The notes beneath the pieces are model-generated. The model saw nothing but the letters and a program-made list of their open reading frames with translations. It ran no database searches and was not told the DNA's origin. Positions 60,116-64,000 of a DNA stretch of 64,000 nucleotides are shown here, piece by piece; position 1 is the first letter of the stretch; each line of letters starts with the position of its first letter. The stretch is from Aeromonas hydrophila subsp. hydrophila ATCC 7966. GTDB taxonomy: Bacteria > Pseudomonadota > Gammaproteobacteria > Enterobacterales > Aeromonadaceae. A program made the position numbers and the translations under genes. The DNA is taken from positions 1,927,001 through 1,991,000 of the forward strand of contig NC_008570.1 of the NCBI RefSeq assembly GCF_000014805.1, given 5' to 3'.

Positions 60116-61453
60116 TCAGTCAATCTCGATGTCGACGGGGGCTATGATGGGATCGGCCACCGGCAGGCGGTGGAACAGCTGGCGAAAGTGCTGCTGCACC
60201 CGGCCGATATCCACCAGCGACATGCCGGAGGCGAAGCCAAACCAGACGTAGAGGCCGGTGAGATCGCGAAACATGGGGGGCAGATAACGGGGCGCACTGA
60301 TCAGCCCCTCCAGATAGTGCTGATAGAGCACCGGGATGTCGTCTAGGGTCACCTTGCCGACGAACAGCATGGGCAGGATCTCGGGCACCCCCTCCAGCAC
60401 GGCGCTACGGATGAAGTTGACCGTCTCCACATAGCCCTTCACATAGGAGAGATCCTTGGTGAAGCAGGCGCCCCCCTCGACCATGCCGCCGCGAAACACC
60501 CGCTGGGTGATCTTGTAGGCGTCGTGTTCGCTGGTGCCCTGGCTGACGAAGTGCTGGAACACTTCGATGAAGTCGGCGCCGCGCTCCGCCATGTCGATGG
60601 CCATCACCCGATCCGAGATGCGCTTGGCCCGGTCCGGGAAGGAGCTGAAGGTGAGGGTTTCTATCAGCACCGCCAACCCCTCCTGGCAGGCAGTGATGCG
60701 CGGCGAGCCTGCACTGAGCCAGGTGGCATAGGGTTGCTGACGTCCGTTGAGGGTGGTGCCCACGTGCACCCAGCCCTCGTGGACCTCCAGCACCTGCAGA
60801 TCCAGCTCGGAGAAACGGGCGTGGGAGTTGAGCTTGATGTAATCGCCGCCGGCCGCCGCGTCCGAGACGATGCCATCGCTCAGCTTGACCTGCACGGTGC
60901 CGTCACTGAAATAGCTCGACAGCTTGCCCTGCAATTTGGCCACCGCCGCTTCCCCTTCGAACTCTTTGGGGTAGGGGCGGACTAGGTGGCGGGCACCGGG
61001 CAGGGAAAAGATATCGCACAGCCTCGCACCCAGCTCCTTGAGGGTCTTGCGATCGCCGCGCAGGTGATCGCCGGCCGAACCGTACAGCAGCTGGCTGTAG
61101 CGCAGAAAATCCGGTTGGCCGCGCTGGCGCAGCATCTCGATGACCACCATGTATTGATCCACCGTCTCCTGCAGGATACGGCCAAGCTCGTCCTGGGGGC
61201 CGAGCCGGCGGCGGATCCTGTCCCGCAGCTCCTTGAGCTCCAGATACTTGTTGCGGGGATCGAAGCCGAGGGGGAGTCCATCATAGAAGGCTTTGTCGAC
61301 GGCCGGCAGCGTGCGCCCTCCTCTGGCCAGAAAGTCGGCCTGTAGGTGACGGGGCCATTTGATGGCATCCAGAATGCGGATGGGCTTTTGTAGGATCAAG
61401 AGTTCATCCGAGAGGGATTTCAGATGCAGGCGGTACTTTTCTTGGATGGTCAT
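60116..61453 (-). CDS. QEGLA-motif (DUF1704/MATCAP-like) protein
   Basis: 445 residues. Contains QEGLA (257-261) and a HExxxH-type pair HEGWVH (225-230), the hallmark of the DUF1704 family (flavohaemoglobin expression-modulating QEGLA proteins), related to the eukaryotic tyrosine-carboxypeptidases MATCAP. A zinc peptidase activity is inferred from these residues. Terminator at its end is shared with tdk; 158 bases separate it from ybjN, divergent. Confidence 0.85.
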   Translation of the reverse strand: MTIQEKYRLHLKSLSDELLILQKPIRILDAIKWPRHLQADFLARGGRTLPAVDKAFYDGLPLGFDPRNKYLELKELRDRIRRRLGPQDELGRILQETVDQYMVVIEMLRQRGQPDFLRYSQLLYGSAGDHLRGDRKTLKELGARLCDIFSLPGARHLVRPYPKEFEGEAAVAKLQGKLSSYFSDGTVQVKLSDGIVSDAAAGGDYIKLNSHARFSELDLQVLEVHEGWVHVGTTLNGRQQPYATWLSAGSPRITACQEGLAVLIETLTFSSFPDRAKRISDRVMAIDMAERGADFIEVFQHFVSQGTSEHDAYKITQRVFRGGMVEGGACFTKDLSYVKGYVETVNFIRSAVLEGVPEILPMLFVGKVTLDDIPVLYQHYLEGLISAPRYLPPMFRDLTGLYVWFGFASGMSLVDIGRVQQHFRQLFHRLPVADPIIAPVDIEID

Positions 61454-61611
61454 TTAGCCCCCTGTGGGGCGAGTGTGGCGCTGGAATGGGCTGAGTATAT
61501 GCAGGCGGCTTGCCAAAAAGAAGCGAGGCATGTGCTTATCCGGCCAGTGCGCTTTTGGTTGCCGGAAAATTGGTTTAGACTGCGCCCCTTGATCCCAATT
61601 GTGTCGTGGAA

Positions 61612-62067
61612 ATGATGAATATTCCCAGCTCCGAAATGATAATGCGTTGGTTGCAGCAGGCTCGTATCGAGCACTACATCTGTGATCAGTGCCACGGTAT
61701 CCACATTGTCTCTCTGCAGTCCGTTGAAGGCATTCAGGAGAGCCGGATCTTCGTCGAAGAGGAAGGGCTGCTGTTTTCATCTGAGCTGGAGGTGCGTCCC
61801 TCCGCCTTGCTGCCGCTGGTGGCCGAACTGGGTCGTCTCAACATGCAGTACCCGTCGCTCAAGGTGTTCCTCGACATCATCGATGACAACCTGCCGCGTC
61901 TGGTGGTGGGCCACACCGTCTTCACCAAGGCCGGTCTGTCGGTCGAGCAGTTCCTGCTGTTCGTTGAAAGCACCATCGCCACCACCCATGAAGTGGTCTC
62001 CGAATGCGAGCGGTTGGGCTTCCTGAATCTGCCGGAAATCCAGGTTGCGCCGGAGTCTGTGCACTGA
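61612..62067 (+). CDS. ybjN: YbjN-family protein
   Basis: 151 residues (E. coli YbjN 158). Matches the YbjN fold, which resembles type III secretion chaperones: CDQCHGIHI, EVRPSALLPLVAELGRLN and FLDIIDDNLPRLVVG agree well. In E. coli it affects motility and stress. ATG 61612 is chosen; GTG 61606 is an alternative. Divergent from the QEGLA gene. Confidence 0.88.
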   Translation: MMNIPSSEMIMRWLQQARIEHYICDQCHGIHIVSLQSVEGIQESRIFVEEEGLLFSSELEVRPSALLPLVAELGRLNMQYPSLKVFLDIIDDNLPRLVVGHTVFTKAGLSVEQFLLFVESTIATTHEVVSECERLGFLNLPEIQVAPESVH

Positions 62068-62112
62068 TTTGTGCGTTAAATGTGCGAACGGTTCGCCTGA
62101 TGCAAAAAGCCG

Positions 62113-62141
62113 TTGACGCCGGCGGGGCTTTCCCCTAAATT
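62113..62141 (+). promoter_or_regulatory. Promoter of tRNA-Ser copy 2
   Basis: TTGACG (62113-62118) and TAAATT (62136-62141) with 17 bases between, then a GC-rich discriminator ACGCCCCG, as at copy 1. Confidence 0.85.
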
Positions 62142-62213
62142 ACGCCCCGTTCCAGCGCAACGGCGCAGCGAACACAGTGCTGGCTGAGCAGGTTAAACAG
62201 CAGATCAAAATTT

Positions 62214-62301
62214 GGTGAGGTGTCCGAGTGGCTGAAGGAGCACGCCTGGAAAGTGTGTATACGGCAACGTATCGAGGGTTCGAATCCCTCCCTCACCGCC
62301 A
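62214..62301 (+). tRNA. tRNA-Ser (anticodon GGA), copy 2
   Basis: Identical to copy 1 over 88 bases including CCA. Anticodon GGA. Followed by a 20-bp terminator hairpin. Promoter elements are also duplicated, but the leader between promoter and tRNA is longer here. Confidence 0.97.
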
Positions 62302-62302
62302 A

Positions 62303-62346
62303 ATAAAACAAAAGGGCCTGTCTTGTGACAGGCCCTTTTGTTTTAT
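62303..62346 (+). terminator. Terminator of tRNA-Ser copy 2
   Basis: Perfect 20-bp stem (62303-62322, 62327-62346) with loop TTGT and a T-rich 3' arm. Confidence 0.9.
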
Positions 62347-62477
62347 CCGGTGACGGGCGGCGCGGTTCGGGCCCAGGTTCGACAGGCGGGCAGGATAGCC
62401 CGTCTGGATGGCCAGAGGCCGCCCGCAGGGCGAGCGCCATGGATGGCGCGAGTCAATCCCGACCCAGCGTACAGATT

Positions 62478-62507
62478 GAAAAACCGACCTGATGGTCGGT
62501 TTTTTGC
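62478..62507 (+). terminator. Second hairpin of repeat unit A
   Basis: AAACCGACC-TGAT-GGTCGGTTT followed by TTTT. Same design as the copy 1 tRNA terminator at 28432-28458. Confidence 0.75.
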
Positions 62508-62585
62508 TTTGGGGAAGAATTATCCGTTCATGTCGAAGAGAGAGGATGAGAACCCTCACCGGGTTTGAGCAGAGAAGCTTGCAGT

Positions 62586-62654
62586 GATGAACGGCCGCAG
62601 GCCGCCCCGAAGGAGTGAGCCACGCAGTGGCGAATGATCCTTCCTTCATCGCCA
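62586..62654 (+). pseudogene. Decayed tRNA-like sequence
   Basis: GATGAA (62586-62591) pairs with TTCATC (62645-62650) and is followed by GCCA, as in the acceptor of a tRNA. GAAGGAG and CACGC blocks match tRNA-Ser, but no anticodon or T-arm can be made. Its 3' flank repeats the flank of the true tRNA-Ser. Confidence 0.4.
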
Positions 62655-62655
62655 A

Positions 62656-62699
62656 ATAAAGTAAAAGGGCTTGTCGAAAGACAGGCCCTTTTACTTTAT
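62656..62699 (+). terminator. Hairpin after the decayed tRNA-like sequence
   Basis: 20-bp stem with one G-U-type pair (62656-62675, 62680-62699) and a GAAA tetraloop. Confidence 0.8.
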
Positions 62700-62830
62700 G
62701 GGCTGAAGACAGCCCGGTTCTGACCCAGGCTCGACCTGTGGACAGGGTAGTCCGGCTGGACGGTCACAGCCCTCCCACAGGGTAAGCGTCGGTGATGACG
62801 CGAATCAATCCTGACCCACTTACCCAATGT

Positions 62831-62858
62831 AAAGCCCGATCTGATGGTCGGGCTTTTG
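62831..62858 (+). terminator. Second hairpin of repeat unit B
   Basis: AAAGCCCGA / TCGGGCTTT (62831-62839, 62848-62856) followed by TTG. Partner of the hairpin at 62478-62507. Confidence 0.65.
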
Positions 62859-62880
62859 CGTTTCTGGCCGGTGATATATC

Positions 62881-62910
62881 TGTCGATGTCGATGTCGATG
62901 TCGATGTCGA
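62881..62910 (+). repeat. TGTCGA x5 hexanucleotide repeat
   Basis: Five exact tandem copies of TGTCGA, followed by a partial copy. A length-variable microsatellite is possible; no gene spans it. Confidence 0.9.
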
Positions 62911-62983
62911 TGCGAAGGGCAGGGAACATAGAGCCCAAGCTATCTCTTCAGTGACAGCCATAGATTGCCCCGCGAAGGCACAC

Positions 62984-63021
62984 TATCCAAGTAACCGGCC
63001 CGATGGTCGGTCACTTGGATA
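62984..63021. repeat. Long hairpin upstream of hcp
   Basis: 17-bp arms 62984-63000 and 63005-63021, 16 pairs including one G-U and one mismatch, loop CGAT. No T-tract. Could be a terminator relic, a protein site or part of an element end. Confidence 0.7.
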
Positions 63022-63370
63022 TATGGGTGATGCTGTGTTTGGCGTCTGGGCGTTATGCAAGGAAGCTTGCCAAGCTGTCCCATCTCATTGAGCAGTGCGC
63101 CCACCACGTTGCCTCTCTTCTTACTTATTACGCTGGTGCCAAGAGACCTCTTTTTCGAAGACATCTTGGCGCGCTTCTTTCTGTTTCTCTCTGCCAATGG
63201 TGAGAGTCTTTGGTCGCCCACGCTTTGATTGGCCAAGTGCCTATCTTCAGTAAGTGATCGCCGGGTAACAGGTGAGGGGTAGATATAAACTCTTCCCTGC
63301 GCAATGAATTGCCATTTATTCAGTGATTGATGCTGGTTGTGCAAGGTCGTGTAGTTTTATGTGCCACCTA

Positions 63371-63394
63371 CGCAACTTGTTGCGCCATATGGCG
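63371..63394 (+). promoter_or_regulatory. Possible enhancer-binding dyads before hcp
   Basis: CGCAAC-TT-GTTGCG (63371-63384) and CGCCATATGGCG (63383-63394) are perfect palindromes, 54-77 bases upstream of the sigma-54 site. This is the usual position for an activator such as the T6SS regulator VasH; assignment is inference. Confidence 0.45.
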
Positions 63395-63417
63395 GCTGTG
63401 CAAGTGAGGGGGCGTTT

Positions 63418-63445
63418 TAATTATTTGTTTTTTAACAAATAATTA
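63418..63445. repeat. AT-rich 12-bp inverted repeat
   Basis: TAATTATTTGTT and AACAAATAATTA (63418-63429, 63434-63445), loop TTTT, directly upstream of the sigma-54 promoter. May be a binding site (IHF or H-NS are candidates) or a weak terminator. Confidence 0.65.
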
Positions 63446-63447
63446 GT

Positions 63448-63464
63448 TTGGCATGGTCACTGCT
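63448..63464 (+). promoter_or_regulatory. Sigma-54 promoter of hcp
   Basis: TTGGCATGGTCACTGCT agrees with the -24/-12 consensus TTGGCACGGNNNTTGCW at all but two defined positions. It lies 50 bases before the hcp start. T6SS hcp operons in Aeromonas and Vibrio are known to be sigma-54 and VasH dependent. Confidence 0.8.
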
Positions 63465-63514
63465 AACGGATTCGGTCGAGTGTCATTACCGTTCAACCAA
63501 TCAGGAGCATACCC

Positions 63515-64000
63515 ATGCCAACTCCATGTTATATCAGCATCGAAGGTAAAACCCAGGGCAATATCACCGCTGGTGCCTTCACTTCCGATTCCGTCGGCAA
63601 CATCTTCGTGCAGGGTCACGAAGACGAGATGCTGGTGCAAGAGTTTCAACACGTCGTGACCGTCCCGACTGATCCGCAATCTGGTCAGCCTGCTGGTCAG
63701 CGTGTCCACAGGCCGTTCAAGTTCACCGTTGCGCTGAACAAAGCCGTGCCGCTGATGTACAACTCCCTGGCGTCCGGCGAGATGCTGCCGAAAGTGACCC
63801 TGAAGTGGTACCGCACCTCCGTAGAGGGCAAGCAGGAGCACTTTTTCTCTACCGTGCTGACCGATGCCACCATCGTCGACATCGACTGCCAGATGCCGCA
63901 CTGCCAGGATCCGGCGAAGTCTGACTTCACCCAGCTGATCCAGGTCTCCATGGCCTACCGCAAGATTGACTGGGAGCACACTGTTGCCGGTACTTCCGGT
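63515..64000 (+). CDS. hcp: Type VI secretion tube protein Hcp, partial
   Basis: 162 residues visible, running off the window end; the family has about 172. MPTPCYISIEGKTQGNITAGA, a HEDEMLVQEF segment and VHRPFKFT are typical Hcp. It forms the hexameric rings of the T6SS inner tube and is secreted. AGGAG is 8 bases before ATG 63515. A vgrG gene usually follows such a copy; that cannot be seen here. Confidence 0.95.
   Translation, partial: MPTPCYISIEGKTQGNITAGAFTSDSVGNIFVQGHEDEMLVQEFQHVVTVPTDPQSGQPAGQRVHRPFKFTVALNKAVPLMYNSLASGEMLPKVTLKWYRTSVEGKQEHFFSTVLTDATIVDIDCQMPHCQDPAKSDFTQLIQVSMAYRKIDWEHTVAGTSG

Larger units (their letters stand above)
62291..62860 (+). repeat. Degenerate tandem repeat after tRNA-Ser copy 2
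   Basis: Unit A (about 62291-62512) and unit B (about 62643-62860) start with the tRNA tail CACCGCCAAATAAA or CATCGCCAAATAAA, then a 20-bp terminator hairpin, a GC-rich body with matching blocks (e.g. GACCCA, TCAATCC) and a second hairpin (62478-62507; 62831-62858). They are roughly two-thirds alike by eye, about 352 bases apart. Confidence 0.6.
62861..63447. other. Gene-free stretch upstream of hcp
   Basis: No ORF with a plausible RBS was found; a 134-codon minus-strand frame (62940-63344) lacks coding character. It contains a TGTCGA repeat (62881-62910), a 38-base hairpin (62984-63021) and dyads at 63371-63394. GC content falls towards hcp. Confidence 0.5.

Noticed and set aside
62881..62910. 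TGTCGA repeats considered as a CRISPR fragment
   Set aside because: Units are 6 bases without spacers; no cas genes nearby.
62940..63344. 134-codon minus-strand frame
   Set aside because: No RBS and it crosses a long hairpin; product resembles nothing known.
62302..63514. Genomic island at tRNA-Ser
   Set aside because: No integrase or direct att repeat pair with an element between them is visible inside the window.

Overview
The window is typical Aeromonas-like gammaproteobacterial chromosome: high GC, dense genes, short intergenic terminators. Supporting features are a 13-gene nuo operon with fused nuoCD, a rhombosortase, a MotCD-like extra stator, a DUF2982 protein, a lysine-riboswitch NhaC transporter and a T6SS Hcp gene. 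Species cannot be fixed from sequence reading alone. No IS element, prophage or CRISPR array was seen.

Layout. 1-6.7 kb: end of der, yfgJ, a small basic ORF, mltF, then purL behind a promoter with a PurR-like box. 6.7-10.8 kb (minus): a three-gene signalling operon, FIST protein -> PAS/HD-GYP with a degenerate HD motif -> PAS-GAF/HD-GYP with intact motifs. 11-26.1 kb (minus): nuoABCDEFGHIJKLMN, respiratory complex I, with a Fur-like box upstream of nuoA and relics of partial gene-end duplication at the nuoH/nuoI and nuoM/nuoN junctions. 26.4-28.0 kb: a MotA/MotB-type flagellar stator pair. 28.5 kb: tRNA-Ser(GGA). 28.7-31.5 kb: two TPM-domain proteins, LemA, and the murein endopeptidase MepA. 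31.6-36.1 kb: a small membrane protein, an RRM protein, YdhF reductase, an HTH protein, an SDR, threonine aldolase. 36.1-41.5 kb: a REC-CheC-like regulator with a PAS partner, a LysR regulator, DUF2982, and a GGDEF-EAL protein. 41.6-47.7 kb: nfsA, a membrane coiled-coil protein behind a potentially branched RNA leader, yecM, a ynfM/ynfL-like divergent pair, cysB, ribA. 48-53.3 kb: cmk-rpsA-ihfB-lapA-lapB-pyrF, an order familiar from enterobacteria. 53.3-56.7 kb: rhombosortase, DTW protein, queC, queE, DUF3820, PduO-type adenosyltransferase. 56.8-62.1 kb: H-NS, lysine riboswitch plus NhaC transporter, tdk, a QEGLA-motif protein, ybjN. 62.1-64 kb: a second identical tRNA-Ser(GGA), a gene-free stretch with degenerate repeats and strong hairpins, and an hcp gene behind a near-consensus sigma-54 promoter, cut by the window end.

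Themes. Complex I and the stators concern energy conversion and motility. Cyclic-di-GMP proteins (two HD-GYP, one GGDEF-EAL) and a CheC-like regulator point to motility/biofilm control. Cell-wall enzymes (MltF, MepA) and envelope quality control (LapAB, rhombosortase) are scattered. The less ordinary material is the FIST/degenerate HD-GYP/HD-GYP operon, the possible branched RNA before the 42.5-kb gene, the two-stage leader of the lysine transporter, the relic duplications in nuo, and the tRNA-Ser/hcp junction.
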